Part shown: positions 1 to 13,586 of the stretch, one piece after another
How positions within the stretch are numbered: position 1 is the stretch's first letter
Layout: the number at the start of each line of letters is the position of its first letter
Assembly (NCBI GenBank): GCA_949316495.1
Contig: OX439009.1
Span: 36,272,155-36,336,154 of the forward strand
Origin: Amphiduros pacificus
Lineage: Eukaryota > Annelida > Polychaeta > Phyllodocida > Hesionidae
Direction of reading: 5' to 3'
Length of the DNA: 64,000 nt
Notes under the pieces: generated by a model
What the model saw: the letters and a program-made list of their open reading frames with translations, nothing else
Told to the model about the DNA's origin: nothing
The model's database searches: none
Translations under genes and position numbers: made by a program

Positions 1-913
1 ACCTGCAAACAACACTCATCTTGGTATTGAGTCCATCAGATCAACTAATTAATATTCAAAACAAAAATATTCATGATTTTCAAGTTGTGTTGTCAACATT
101 TTATAATTTGACCATGTCAGCCATGTTGGAAATCAACAAGTCATGTGTCACCTGTACGTGAATTAATAATTTTTACCATCTCCAAAATGTGTACCAAAAG
201 CATGCTTAGAAAATAAAACATCCCCAACATGCTAAGTTACTCAGTGACCTAGTTTGGTCACATTCCTGCTGGATGATCACTGTCCAGGATATTCAGAATT
301 CACAAAAAATGAACTTGTTGTGACTGACCATGCTCAAGTTGGACAGAGTGAACATTTGTAATGAAGATGCCCTGGACTGTCTTGCATAACAGCTGAGTTT
401 GGTGGTGTCCATTGTATTCAGGGACATGGAGAAGCAGCCAGCAGCAGAATGCATAATTCACACCAGGAAATTGCTCGGTTCCCCTCCACCGGGGTAGTTT
501 ACTTCAGGGGGAACCCTGCATTTGGGGTAAAACTAAGAAGTTAGTATTGAATGAGATATCACTTGTTGCTTATCTACCCTCATTGAATATTTTACTCGTC
601 CAAATCTATTTTGGTGAAATTATTGAAAAATTATGTTTTCTATTCATGAAATAATACAAAAAGTTTAATAATGTGAAACATCTCAAATTAAGTATAAAAT
701 AAATATGGACAATAAAAAGACCTCATGAAATGGAAGATAGATCTTTGCTGCCAAATTTTCAACTTAAATATGTGGAATCATGTAGGATTGTAAATTGAAT
801 AACAATTTTATTGGGCTGTTTCTCAAGCCTAACAGGGCCAGTAAATGTTGGATTAGTTCAGGAATAATTCAGTGTCCTCAATTTCGGCCAGAAAGGATAG
901 AAAATTTGTATGC
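1..913. other. Unique AT-rich sequence, probably LRIG intron 1
   Basis: No exon-like LRR cap, signal peptide or RNA gene was recognised. One notable local structure near 478-526 is an inverted repeat of GGTTCCCC with GGGGGAACC. Assignment to intron 1 is inferred from the missing first LRIG exon. Confidence 0.5.
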
Positions 914-1572
914 TCAACATTGCCTAGAAAGGTTTGGGGATGGTGCCCTACCTCAACATTGTGTAGAATGGTCTGTGGATGGTGTTCTACCTCAACATTG
1001 TGTAGAATGGTCTGTGGATGGTGTTCTACCTCAACATTGTGTAGAATGGTTTGGGGATGGTGCCTTACCTCAACATTGTGTAGAATGGTCTGTAGATGGT
1101 GCCCTACCTCAACATTGTGTAGAATAGTCTGTGGATGGTGCCCTACCTTAACATTGTGTAGAATGGTCTGTGGATGGTGCCCTACCTTAACATTGTGTAG
1201 AATGGTCTGTGGATGGTGTTCTACCTCAACATTGTGTAGAATGGTTTGGGGATGGTGCCTTACCTCAACATTGTGTAGAATGGTCTGTGGATGGTTTTCT
1301 ACCTCAACATTGTGTAGAAAAGTCAGTGGATGGTGCCCTACCTTAACATTGTGTAGAATGGTTTGGGGATGGCGTTCTACCTTAACATTGTGTAGAATGG
1401 TCTGTGGATGGTGTTCTACCTCAACATTGTGTAGAATGGTTTGGGGATGGTGCCTTACCTCAACATTGTGTAGAATGGTCTGTGGATGGTTTTCTACCTC
1501 AACATTGTGTAGAATGGTCTGTGGATGGTGTTCTACCTCAACATTGTGTAGAATTGTTTGGGGATGGTGTTC
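914..1572. repeat. 39-bp minisatellite, about 17 copies
   Basis: The unit starts TCAACATTGTGTAGAATGG and continues with a CTGTGGATGG or TTGGGGATGG variant. Being 13 codons long, it leaves frames open (translations such as LPQHCVEWSVDG repeat). Variant units alternate without simple order, suggesting unequal exchange. It lies in probable LRIG intron 1; no coding evidence. Confidence 0.95.
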
Positions 1573-1670
1573 TGTCCTCCTTTGTTGTGCATAAGAAATG
1601 ATTGAAAACTTTAGGCAGTTATAGGGCTGCTTAGATATCAGAATTCACTTCAGTGCAAGTATACCCAGGG

Positions 1671-2158
1671 GCAGACCTAGCAGGCAGACCTAGCAGAGAT
1701 GCCATGCAGTAATACCCACCAGTGATACCTAGCAGTGATACCTAGCAGGCCTAAGCAGGCAGACCTTGCAGAGATACCACGCGGTGATACTGAGCAGAGA
1801 TACCAGGCGGTGATACCTAGCAGAGATGCCAGGCGGTGATACCTAACAGGCCTTAGCAGGCAGACCTAGCAGAGATACCAGGCGGTGATACCTAGCACCT
1901 AGCAGAGATACCAGGCGGTGATACCTAGCAGATATACCAGGCAGTGATACCTAGCAGAGATACCAGGCGGTGATACCTAGCAGAGATGCCAGGCGGTGAT
2001 ACCTAACAGGCCTTAGCAGGCAGACCTAGCAGAGATACCAGGCGGTGATACCTAGCAGGCCTTAGCAGGCAGACCTAGCAGAGATACCAGGCGGTGATAC
2101 CTAGCAGAGATACCAGGCAGTGATACCTAGCAGGCCTTAGCAGGCAGACCTAGCAGGC
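1671..2158. repeat. 26-bp minisatellite with variant block, about 18 units
   Basis: The core unit is CTAGCAGAGATACCAGGCGG plus TGATAC; it is mixed with a shorter block CTTAGCAGGCAGAC. A composite of the two is itself repeated (near 1841-1900 and 1990-2050), so a higher-order pattern exists. It starts about 100 bp after the 39-bp array and is unrelated to it. Confidence 0.92.
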
Positions 2159-2985
2159 CTGTGTATGGAGGGGTTGTGATGGTATTGTTATGTGATCTGC
2201 CACCTGTAATGATTGTGTACATCGTGTAGCATCTTACCAGTGTAGTCTGGGTAATTGCACTTTGTACAAGCTTCAAACAGCCTAATAGCACCTCATCATG
2301 GAAAACTTGCATCAGGTCAGACAGACATCAGGAGCATTTTTTAAGCTGTCAAAAGTGGTGATATAGACTGAAGGGTGGAATCTAGGGACAATGTTGTTTG
2401 TCAGGTAAATTGCATGATGGAATATGTGAGAAAACAGAAGAGTAAGGCAAGGTCAAAGGAAGGTCAAAGGCAAGGTCAAAGAGGTGGTGCATTCTACACT
2501 TGTTTTTTGCAAGCACCATTTGTTTTGTACATTGTTACCCAATTTTGAGTGTCGATTATTATCCACGGATGATGATCGCATGTAACTACGCAGCCCTCTG
2601 ATATGCCCGCTCCCTGCACCTTTCTGTACCGCCTTGTTGCCATGGCAACTACTCAACTTGATGAGATTTTCGCATGTGGACCAGCATTGGCTTTTGGTGT
2701 GAAGTTGGCAGACTGAATCGAGGCCTGAAAGCAAGCTCCCTCTGCCCTTCTCACCATTGCCCAGCTCCAAATGGCTTTGTTTTTGTTGTTTTTTACCCTC
2801 TACTGATAACACATTCTTCTCCTGCAAATAAAGCAGGACCATTTTTCACTTTTTTGTACAGTGAGGATGTTGCATACATGTAGTTCCCCCCTCACCCTCG
2901 TGGTGAAGTTGATTGTTGATTGCTCATCATACATGCACAAAGTCTGAAATTTGTGCTCACAGCCTGGAATTTGTGTACATAGCTT
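2159..2985. other. Unique intronic sequence
   Basis: No supported gene. Short imperfect GGTCAAAGGCAA repeats occur near 2450-2480. Open frames here are short, on both strands, and lack any family signature. Confidence 0.4.
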
Positions 2986-3150
2986 GTGTGATCCAGGGCC
3001 TGGAATGGGCCTGGTGCTTGCGTGATCAAGAGCCTGGAATGGGCCTGGTGCTTGTGTGATCAAGAGCCTGGAATGGGCCTGGTGCTTGCGTGATCAAGAG
3101 CCTGGAATGGGCCTGGTGCTTGTGTGATCCAGGGCCTGGAATGGGCCTGG
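2986..3150. repeat. 34-bp minisatellite, about 5 copies
   Basis: The unit is GTGATCAAGAGCCTGGAATG followed by GGCCTGGTGCTTGC, with CCAGGG and TTGT variants. Two degenerate precursors of CTGGAATTTGTG precede it (about 2943-2985), hinting at where the array arose. Confidence 0.92.
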
Positions 3151-5329
3151 AACAATACAGTGCGTGCCCTTTAAACTGCAAAGCATAAAATCAAGATGTC
3201 ATGAATATTAATAAGATAATGTGGTCTATATAATATTTTCAGATACACTGAGGATAATAGAATTGTCACTATATAGATTTGTTCAGTTGCCACACAGATT
3301 AGATTATTAATATTAGCCGCACAAACATGATAAGAGTTAAGCTGTTTGTATTGAACCCCACATAAAATATAAGCAAGAATCAGATTCACCAGATTCACCA
3401 GATTCACCAGAGATCTGATCCCATTTAGTGTCCAAATGACAGCTCCTAATTTTACATTAATTAACTAGCTCCTGGAATCACATTGTGCCACAAATGTAGC
3501 AAGAGCATTGACTCTAAGCATGTGTGCAATATATAAGTCCAATGTCAAACCGTTCTGGCTGTATCATGCACACAAGGCAAGTTGGTGAGATGGTTGTTAT
3601 AGGAACAGAAATTGACCAATCACAGCTATTATCTAATCAGATCAGAGGAAGGTCCCCAGGAGTGCCTGTGTGCAATATCTAAATGTTAAACCGTTGTATT
3701 GGCTGTATCGTGCACACAAGTAATTTACGGACGCACACACAAATACAGCTCAATTTAATGTCCACCGCTTTTCGCATTGCGAAAAATGCGGGGGACAAAA
3801 AGGGTGAAAGGTATAATAAAGAAAGTTTTGCTAAGTTGAGGGTGGATATATACATGATATAGGAGCTATATTCTGGAGGAAAAATTGCTGTTGCCATGAC
3901 AACAGCCAGTGGTTTGTTTTCTCAGGTGCTGTACACTTTGGCTGCCACATGATCAGACTCCATTTAAAATAATACCCCTCTGCTTTGGCCCACTTCATCA
4001 GTCTCAAGTATAAATCTGAAGTCTACCTTTATTGACCAGTGGGCTGATAATTTAAAATTCTCAAGGAGTGGAATTGACTGTTACCTTCCCCAATGAACAT
4101 TTTTTTATGCCCTGAAGGTCTATACTTGAGGAATGGGGCTGCAACTCAGTCAAGGAGAGGAAATAAAATTCATTGAATAATTGAAGACCCCTTTTGCCAA
4201 AAAAAATCCAGATCAGGTCCATGAAAATTAAATAGATTTTTCATGATTGACACACAGAAAAAAAGGTATTGTCACCCAAATTGTTTTGGCAGTTGTTGGC
4301 ATGTTGTGTGTGATATTGAGACAGGTATTGAAGTGAGGAAGTTTCATGCTTGTCTCTGGTACCCTATGCTACACCTTTTCACTTTGAAGCATTTCATTGT
4401 TTTCATGACATTGGATTGTATGGTGTTTATCTATGTCATCAGGTGCCACTCTGCCCAAATCACTAATTGAGATGTTGTGCAATATCTGTTAAAAGGGATT
4501 AACTGTATAAAAGGTTGTCTTTTGAAAATGTGATGTAACATTTATTTGGTACAGTATTTTGCCAACTTGATGCCACTTGAGCTGTTGGATAAGAGGCTTG
4601 AAGCCTTCATGTCTTGATGTGTCTCTGTTGGTTCAGCACATTTGCAACCTGAAAACATACCTCTCCCCATTCAAACATCAAGAAAACAAACTTTTAATGC
4701 TTACAGGAATTGTTAGGTGCTAATTGCACTCAAATTACCATCCAATTTTGGTACCGTAAATTTGGCTATCCATACTTAGTGTCAGGTATTGAGTTAAAAT
4801 AAAACAGTGAAAGGCATAATCCTGCTCCCTTCAAATCTACATTTAGGGTGACAGATTAAGAATTTAATGAAAAGAATTAGGCCAGCATAAATACATGTGT
4901 TTTTGTTAAGTTGAATGATTTGAAGAAGACAAAGGATGGGGCATATTATACATGCAGCTTAGTAATGGACACAATAGCAATCAGTTTTAGTCTGTGGGGC
5001 ATCACAGAGATGAGGACAATCAGCTCCAGATCATCTGTGGGGAATTGTGATCTCAATTAGAAATCACAGGGAGTTGTGGGGTGGGGGGGTAAATGATATG
5101 CAGGGAGCTGGTGGGTTCCAGCTGCATCAACTCATTCAGTCAACCCCCACATGACACATTTGCTGCCCCCATGCACTGGTTAAGGCAGCCTGAACTACTA
5201 CACTTGGGGCAAATGAGTGACAGGCTGGTCTAAAATTGTGAATGATACATGTAAGACTTCATGAGGTCATGTGACCAAGTGGATGGTATAGTGTATGAGA
5301 TCATGATTATTGAGTTAGTGGTTGACATA
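3151..5329. other. Unique intronic sequence with small direct repeats
   Basis: No gene recognised. A 10-bp CAGATTCACC repeat occurs three times near 3384-3412. A degenerate direct repeat of about 58 bp (GTGTGCAATAT ... GCACACAAG) is seen at about 3521-3580 and 3669-3722. The rest is AT-rich. Confidence 0.45.
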
Positions 5330-5525
5330 CATGAATGGCACTGCTTGACCTACATCATGAAAGGCATTTTTTGACCTACATGAATGGCGCTTTTTGACCT
5401 ACATGAAAGGCACTGTTTGACCTACATGAATGGCACCATTTGACCTACATGACTGGCACTGTTTGACCTACATGAATGGCACCATTTGACCTACATGACT
5501 GGCACTGTTTGACCTACATGGTTGT
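5330..5525. repeat. About 23-bp minisatellite, 8 copies
   Basis: The unit is TGACCTACATGAATGGCAC plus 3-4 variable bases. Copies drift at the edges and are most uniform in the middle. Confidence 0.9.
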
Positions 5526-6249
5526 CTCCTGATGCTGAGTAGTCTCCAGACTGAGTTCTGGAGTTCTGTGTGCCATACATGATAATCCCTCAGATACAGG
5601 CCTCAACATTAAGTTTTTGTGAAGATGTTAGTGGCCAGGAGGTGTAATGCTATAAAAGATACAATTATTGTGGAAATAATTTCTGTGCTCTGCTACCCAT
5701 GTGGCCATCAGATGGACCTTGAAGATCTCTGCCTGAACATTGACCTTGCTGTTAAAAGAGCAAGCATTTTATGTATGTCAAACATCGCCTGGTGAGCTCA
5801 ATACACTGAACTTTAAACGTTGCTCTTTTGAGACCTTTCAACATTATGTTATTGGTGATATATAAAGGGAATTTAGATGCACTGACTTCTAAGGTGAAGA
5901 AATCATCCAATCTCCCTCAAGTTCTCTTTGTTTTAAAAGTCAAGAATTCTTGCCTGTTTTCATAGAGATTAACAGAATGGTTTATAAACTTCTTGGGAAG
6001 TTATTCTGACCCCTGCACTAGGAAGTCCACGTGACCTGAGAACTAGTTGAGCTGGTTGCAGGGAGATGGTCTGCACTGTTCAGTCTCTAATGTACTGGCA
6101 GGTGTGAGTAAGCTGTCCTCTATCTTGCTTGATATAGTGTGCTACCTGCGGGCGATACGCTACGCTTGCTATCAGGGTGAAGTAGATGATTAAATATCAG
6201 TGTGGGGTGATGGTGCTTGTATATTGTAATTGGTACATTGGAAGCCAAA
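5526..6249. other. Unique intronic sequence
   Basis: No gene, RNA or repeat recognised beyond scattered short palindromes. Confidence 0.4.
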
Positions 6250-6595
6250 CCACAAGTCACCTATAAGCCATAAGCCTCAATGAGTTCACAACTGACATCC
6301 TATAAGCCTCAATGAGTTCACAACTGACATCCTATAAGCCTCAATGAAACTGACATCCTATAAGCCTCAATGAAACTACCTCCTATAAGCCTCAATCAGT
6401 TCACAACTGACATCCTAAAAGCCTGAATGAGGTCCAAACTGACCTCCTATAAGCCTCAATGAAACTACCTCCTATAAGCCTCAATCAGTTCACAACTGAC
6501 ATCCTATAAGCCTGAATGAGGTCCAAACTGACCTCCTATAAGCCTAACAAAAAGCCCCAAGCTGACATCCTATAAGGTCACAACTGACATCAAGA
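6250..6595. repeat. About 32-bp minisatellite, 10 degenerate copies
   Basis: Built on CCTATAAGCCTCAATGAG with TTCACAACTGACAT; copies vary by internal deletion, and a longer two-unit block recurs (about 6360-6450 and 6470-6540). Confidence 0.9.
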
Positions 6596-7396
6596 AAATA
6601 TGAGTAATTTTATTGAGTCATATCATGTCATAAGTTGTAGTATGGATTCTGATATGTCTGACTATTCTGATACGATTCAATCATTTGTTTTTAAATTTTG
6701 TATGTATGCATACATTTCGAGAACCATCAACATTCAGCACGTAATTAAGGAAAGAAATGTTGTTGATAGAAGATAATCTTGCAATATTATCTGTTAAGTT
6801 GTGAGTTCTGTATGCTTTGGGGACAGGTGTTATTTCAAGGGGGTTAATGAGGCAGAATTGGTAGGGGCAAATGTGACAGGTAGCAAAGGGTCATTGTGTG
6901 ATGTCCCTGCTGGTCTGCATACCTCAACTGTACACCACATTACCTGGTAACAGGTAGGCTGCATTGCTAGAACCCAGTCCCATCTAACCAGAGATAGGTT
7001 GTCTAGATTGACATTAATCAGTGCCGTGCTTGAAATTATTTAATGCTTAACTATGTAATCATGATAATTATTTCCCACTAGAAGGAAGATGAGACATATA
7101 TTATTACCTACATCCCAGTTGACATGCCACAGATGCTCCTAAAATACTCCTAGGTGAAAACTTTAATACTGCCTTGACTCACCATATCACACCTTTCCTT
7201 ACACAAAAAGTGTACTTCACACCTACCATGTCTTCTACACAGTCTTTAGATATGTTTGGTACTGTTTTCGAAAAATGAACTATTTCTCTTGTGTTAAATG
7301 TGAGAAATGACTATTGATTCATGGTGCAGATTGTTTGGAACACTGAAGCTCGAATCATTGGATGAGCTCTGATTTACAATCATTGATTAAATAATA
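6596..7396. other. Unique intronic sequence
   Basis: AT-rich with no supported feature. Confidence 0.4.
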
Positions 7397-7612
7397 GGTC
7401 AGGTGTGAAGGTCAGGTGTGAAGATCAGGTGTGAAGGTCAGGTGTGAGAGAGGTTGGAGGCCAGAGTCCAGGTGAGAGGTCAGGTGTGTAGGTCTGAGTA
7501 CAGGGGAGAGGTCAGTCTAGAAGCAGGTTAGGTGTGAAGGTCAGGCATCAGGTTTAGTAAAGAGGTCAGTCCAGGTGAGAGGTCAGTCTAGGTGAGAGGT
7601 CAGGTTGGATGT
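7397..7612. repeat. 14-20-bp GGTCAGGTGTGAAG-type minisatellite
   Basis: Short GGTCAGGTGTGAAG and GAGAGGTCAGTCTAGGT units are interleaved, about 12 copies, strongly degenerate. Consistent with an old array. Confidence 0.8.
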
Positions 7613-7703
7613 GTCTCATGGATAATTGCAAATATAAAAATTGTTGGTGTTGCTGATTGCAATACTTGTTTGTGAGATGAAGCTTGTGTCAACTTATGAT
7701 CAG

Positions 7704-8098
7704 GCCATCAGCCACCGACCACGGACCCAGCCATAGACCCAGCTATGGACCCAGCCACCGACCACCAATTATCCATGAGACACAGCTTCTAACCCAGCCA
7801 CTGACTTATAACCCAGCAACCGACCCAGCCATCAACCACTGGCCTAGCTTATAACCCAGCAACCAACCCAGTCACTGACCACTGACCACCGACCCAGCCA
7901 CTGACCACCGACCCAGCTTACGACCACTGGCCCGACCACTGACCCAGCTTTATGACCTAGCCACTGACCAGCGACCCAGCCACCATCCCAGCACTGACCC
8001 AGCCATTGACCGGGCCACCGACCCAGCCTCCTACCACTGACCCAGCCACTTACTGGGCCACCAACCCGGCAACCTACTACAGACTGGGCCACGGACCT
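7704..8098. repeat. Degenerate GACCCAGCCACTGACCACC array
   Basis: About 395 bp of C-rich sequence built on the 9-bp and 18-bp themes GACCCAGCCACTGACCAC. Unit length varies. The purine/pyrimidine bias leaves frames open on both strands; I see no coding evidence. Confidence 0.85.
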
Positions 8099-10339
8099 GA
8101 CCATCTGGCCTGCTTTACACTTTGTTCCTTTCATGTTTGTGGTATTTGTGCTTTTTGTTGCCATGTATCATATGCCGCACTGTGGACAATGGAATCTGTG
8201 TGAAGACAGAACCAAAGAAATGTTGGACCAAAATGGCAGGTCTAATGTTTGAAGGCTGAGAAATGTACAGCCGGACAAAAGATGACAAAGGGTTATAGCA
8301 CCACTGTCACGATCAAAGACTTGTGTATTGGAAATGTTATTAAGACAGGTGCCAGGGGGAAACACTTTGTATTGTCAGATGAGCATGGAAGGCTAGAACA
8401 GAGGTATACTGCTTCCAAAGAACCTGCCAAGCACATACCAAGCATGTACACTCTGCTATTTCACTCTACAGCACTTTACTTTCATTTTAACAAGTACACT
8501 AAGGCTATTTGAGCTAGAAAGATAAATCCTCTCACCACATTCAAAAATTAGATAAATGCAGTCAACATTTAATGTTCCTGTTGGTGTGTTGAATATCATC
8601 AGACAGATTAAACCATCTTTTTGATTCAGTAATGAAGAAAGTCTTCATATTTGTGGTAGTTGGTTATGATAAGCAGTGCATAGAAGACTGTACCATTAGG
8701 AGCAACCAGAACAGTGTGAGGGAGCTATCATTAATACCTCTACCCCACCCTGGGAGGTCTGCCTATGATGTATAGGCATTTACTGCCACTCTGCAAGTCT
8801 TAGCAAAATGAATGGCTACAATTTAATAGCATAGAGCTCTGAAGTTTTATGCCCCAAATAATATGACTCTGTTGGTGATTCTTTATGCTAAAAGTTTGGA
8901 TCCCAATAAGTAAACAAGTTTCTTCTTGAATTGTCAGTGTATTTGTTCAAGCATGAAAATAAAGTGAACGGAAAATGATTTTTCATGATAAATTTGTGAT
9001 ATGATTGAGATAAACTTGACAAGATTGTGTAAAACCTTTGGGGAGTTTGCAAGAGAGGTTTTGTGCAACACCAATGCCTATCTGCGAATGAAGCAAGAAT
9101 TATGCGGTTATGAAAATGGGTTCATGAGAACAAAAAGATCTAAATTCATCTAAAAAATTATAATCAACAATTGTATTAGATTGTTTGGCTATTAAAATGT
9201 AACACTAAGTATTATGCATGCAGACCATGCCAGCTGCTAATATTTGGGGGGTGAGATGAGATTGTCAGTGAGGCTGGTCGAGAGAGATGGCAAGCTGATC
9301 ACTGAGGCAAGCCCTACTCTAGATAGATGCTTTGTGTGTCCACCCATAAACACGTCACATTTCACAGGAGGCCATGATGGATCGCGCTCATTTCATTCTT
9401 TCCATCCGGGGTCAACCATTCGCCTGATTAAAAATTTTCATTTGTCCTCTGTGAGAATGTAATGAGCTTTACCCTCTATTCAGGCCAAGGTCAATGATGA
9501 GAAACACACCGCCATATAAAGATTGGAAATAAATGTATATAAAGATGAAAGTCTTTGGAAAGTTGGCAGTTTATCATGGAGAGACAGGAGAGTTTTTACC
9601 ATACAGATCAAGCACACGTTGCATGAGACCTCAGCTGAGAGATGTTTGTTTGCAGTTGGCAAGGTCATGTCCAACGGTCACATGATCACATTTGGTCATA
9701 TTTGGGTGTGATGCTCATGGAGGTAAATGACCTCACGGAGTCATGATACATGTGTCTGACCACATAGATGTTAGTTGGAAACTAACCCATGACTGGTTGA
9801 AAACATCATTTGAAAAAATCAGATCAAAACTCCTTAAAAACATATTCCAAAATTTGCCAAGCATGCAAACAAATTATCTTGTTGGGCACAAAAGCATACG
9901 TTTTAAGTTGCCTTTATCTATTCTATGTTCTTGGTTGTTTTTGTTTCACAATCATTGACCATAGTTGTCATGGACAACACTGCGAAGCTACTTAGGCATG
10001 TTCCAAGATGGGAATCTAGATGAATAAAGACACTTAATTTCAGTTGATCTGATTTGGGAACACAGGTGGATGTATCATTGAGCAGGCGGCTTGCACTATA
10101 CACGAGGTAGGCCATTTGTCGGCTGGGTGCTTACATAGATATATTTGGGCGATAATGTTTCACAACGAGTGTGGGTGCACATCTGATAAATGTATGCCGA
10201 TGCCGCAAAGGTGTACACCATAAATGGAACACAGATCAGTCACCCGATAACATACTGGGCTATTGTTGTCAGCTTTTTTAGCCTTGTATACATTTAAATT
10301 GAGATGATGACAATTACAGCCTGGTGTAAAAACCAAGCT
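8099..10339. other. Unique intronic sequence, no gene recognised
   Basis: Contains several 60-90-codon frames without family signature; the longest (8249-8512, +) has no recognisable domain and no splice context. A non-repetitive, GC-balanced segment at about 9240-9480 stands out in the AT-rich surroundings and could be a conserved non-coding element. Confidence 0.4.
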
Positions 10340-13074
10340 CAGGCCCTTTCACATAGGACATTAAAGCTGTGCTACCTGTGTGGATCAGACCCACGTCACA
10401 GAGGACATTAAAGCTGTGCTACCTGTGTGGATCAGACCCACATCACAGTGTGCATTAAAGCTGTGCTACCTGTGTGGATCAGACCCACATCACAGAGGGC
10501 ATTAAAGCTGTGCTACCTGTGTGGATCAGACCCACATCACAGTGTGCATTAAAGCTGTGCTACCTGTGTGGATCAGACCCACATCACAGAGGGCATTAAA
10601 GCTGTGCTACCTGTGTGGATCAGGCCCTTTCACATAGGACATTAAAGCTGTGCTACCTGTGTGGATCAGACCTACGTCACAGAGGGCATTAAAGCTGTGC
10701 TACCTGTGTGGATCAGACCCACATCACAGAGTGCATTAAAGCTGTGCTACCTGTGTGGATCAGACCCACGTCACAGAGGGCATTAAAGCTGTGCTACCTG
10801 TGTGGATCAGACCCACATCACAGAGGGCATTAAAGCTGTGCTACCTGTGTGGATCAGACCCACGTCACAGAGGGCATTAAAGCTGTGCTACCTGTGTGGA
10901 TCAGACCCAGACCCACATCACAGAGTGCATTAAAGCTGTGCTACCTGTGTGGATCAGACCCACATCACAGAGTGCATTAAAGCTGTGCTACCTGTGTGGA
11001 TCAGACCCAGACCCACATCACAGAGGGCATTAAAGCTGTGCTACCTGTGTGGATCAGACCCAGACCCACGTCACAGAGGACATTAAAGCTGTGCTACCTG
11101 TGTGGATCAGACCCACATCACAGAGGGCATTAAAGCTGTGCTACCTGTGTGGATCAGACCCACATCACAGAGGACATTAAAGCTGTGCTACCTGTGTGGA
11201 TCAGACCCACATCACAGAGGGCATTAAAGCTGTGCTACCTGTGTGGATCAGACCCACATCACAGAGGGCATTAAAGCTGTGCTACCTGTGTGGATCAGGC
11301 CCTTTCACATAGGACATTAAAGCTGTGCTACCTGTGTGGATCAGACCCACATCACAGAGGGCATTAAAGCTGTGCTACCTGTGTGGATCAGACCCACATC
11401 ACAGAGGGCATTAAAGCTGTGCTACCTGTGTGGATCAGACCCACATCACAGAGGGCATTAAAGCTGTGCTACCTGTGTGGATCAGACCCACATCACAGAG
11501 GGCATTAAAGCTGTGCTACCTGTGTGGATCAGACCCAGACCCACATCACAGAGGGCATTAAAGCTGTGCTACCTGTGTGGATCAGGCCCTTTCACATAGG
11601 ACATTAAAGCTGTGCTACCTGTGTGGATCAGACCCACATCACAGAGGGCATTAAAGCTGTGCTACCTGTGTGGATCAGACCCAGACCACAGAGGGCATTA
11701 AAGCTGTGCTACCTGTGTGGATCAGACCCACATCACAGAGTGCATTAAAGCTGTGCTACCTGTGTGGATCAGACCCAGACCCACATCACAGAGGGCATTA
11801 AAGCTGTGCTACCTGTGTGGATCAGACCCACATCACAGAGTGCATTAAAGCTGTGCTACCTGTGTGGATCAGACCCACATCACAGAGTGCATTAAAGCTG
11901 TGCTACCTGTGTGGATCAGACCCACATCACAGAGGACATTAAAGCTGTGCTACCTGTGTGGATCAGACCCAGACCCTCATCACAGAGGGCATTAAAGCTG
12001 TGCTACCTGTGTGGATCAGACCCAGACCACAGAGGGCATTAAAGCTGTGCTACCTGTGTGGATCAGACCCACATCACAGAGTGCATTAAAGCTGTGCTAC
12101 CTGTGTGGATCAGACCCAGACCCACACCACAGAGGGCATTAAAGCTGTGCTACCTGTGTGGATCAGACCCAGACCCACATCACAGAGGGCATTAAAGCTG
12201 TGCTACCTGTGTGGATCAGACCCAGACCCACATCACAGAGGGCATTAAAGCTGTGCTACCTGTGTGGATCAGACCCACATCACAGAGTGCATTAAAGCTG
12301 CACGCTACCTGTGTGGATCAGACCCACATCACAGAGTGCATTAAAGCTGTGCTACCTGTGTGGATCAGACCCAGACCCACATCACAGAGGACATTAAAGC
12401 TGTGCTACCTGTGTGGATCAGACCCACATCACAGAGGACATTAAAGCTGCACGCTACCTGTGTGGATCAGACCCACATCACAGAGTGCATTAAAGCTGCA
12501 CGCTACCTGTGTGGATCAGACCCACATCACAGAGTGCATTAAAGCTGTGCTACCTGTGTGGATCAGACCCACGTCACAGAGTGCATTAAAGCTGTGCTAC
12601 CTGTGTGGATCAGACCCAGACCCACATCACAGAGGGCATTAAAGCTGTGCTACCTGTGTGGATCAGACCCAGACCCACGTCACAGAGTGCATTAAAGCTG
12701 TGCTACCTGTGTGGATCAGACCCACATCACAGAGTGCATTAAAGCTGTGCTACCTGTGTGGATCAGACCCAGACCCATATCACAGAGGGCATTAAAGCTG
12801 TGCTACCTGTGTGGATCAGACCCACGTCACAGAGTGCATTAAAGCTGTGCTACCTGTGTGGATCAGACCCACATCACAGAGGGCATTAAAGCTGTGCTAC
12901 CTGTGTGGATCAGACCCACATCACAGAGGGCATTAAAGCTGTGCTACTGTGTGGATCAGACCCACATCACAGAGGGCATTAAAGCTGTGCTACCTGTGTG
13001 GATCAGACCCACATCACAGAGGACATTAAAGCTGTGTTACCTGTGTGGATCAGACCCACATCACAGAGTGCATA
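10340..13074. repeat. 47-bp minisatellite, about 57 copies (2.7 kb)
   Basis: The unit is CATTAAAGCTGTGCTACCTG followed by TGTGGATCAGACCCACATCA and CAGAGGG. Variants: GGG/TGC/GGA before CATT, a 6-bp ACCCAG expansion making 53-bp units, GTGC replaced by GCACGC in a few neighbouring units (about 12300-12510), and an alternative GGCCCTTTCACATAGG block in four units (near 10340, 10620, 11297 and 11585). It is the longest array in the window, about 0.5 kb upstream of LRIG exon 2. Confidence 0.97.
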
Positions 13075-13586
13075 AAACAATGTTTAGAAATTGATAAATT
13101 TAACAGATGTGACCACTTTAATACAGAATGATTTTGGCCACTTGCCATGCTGTTTTGGCAAAGACAACAAAGAAATGAGTAGAGTTGAGGAGCAGATGAT
13201 CACAGCCTCTCATACCAAATATTCAGCTTGTATTAACCATATGCACCGTATATAAACCTCCATATTTCATTATTATATCAGTCTAGGCCAAATTTGTAAG
13301 TGGAGATTTGCACTAGCCCGAATCAAAGTGTACCAAAGCTTGAACCATTTTTCGTGTATATTTTTAGTTATAATTTTGTATTGATTACATGTATGGATTT
13401 GTTTTAGTTTATGCACTATTCTATATTGTCTATGCGCTCATAACAATAAGATGGTTCCCATTTTGATTTACCACCAAACAGTCGGGATAGCATCAGGGGA
13501 AGGTGTAGTGGCTTAGCAGTGTTTCTACTGGTCTGGGATTAATAATGTATTTATAATAATGTATGTATGTGATTTTGTCATTTCAG
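13075..13586. other. End of LRIG intron 1
   Basis: Unique AT-rich sequence ending in the TTTCAG acceptor of the first visible LRIG exon. Nothing else recognised. Confidence 0.5.

Noticed and set aside
872-1594. 240-codon open frame (TSTLCRMVCGW repeat)
   Set aside because: It lies in a 39-bp tandem array whose length is a multiple of 3; openness follows from the unit, and other frames are open too. No start context, splice sites or family match.
8249-8512. 87-codon + frame as a possible small gene or LRIG exon 1
   Set aside because: No signal peptide, no cysteine pattern of an N-terminal LRR cap and no usable donor.
10340-13074. CRISPR-like appearance of regular 47-bp repeats
   Set aside because: Units are contiguous with no unique spacers, and the genome is eukaryotic; it is a minisatellite.
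1-13586. Search for LRIG exon 1 (signal peptide plus N-terminal cap)
   Set aside because: No hydrophobic leader followed by a CxxxCxC-type cap and phase-2 donor was found; it is taken to lie upstream.
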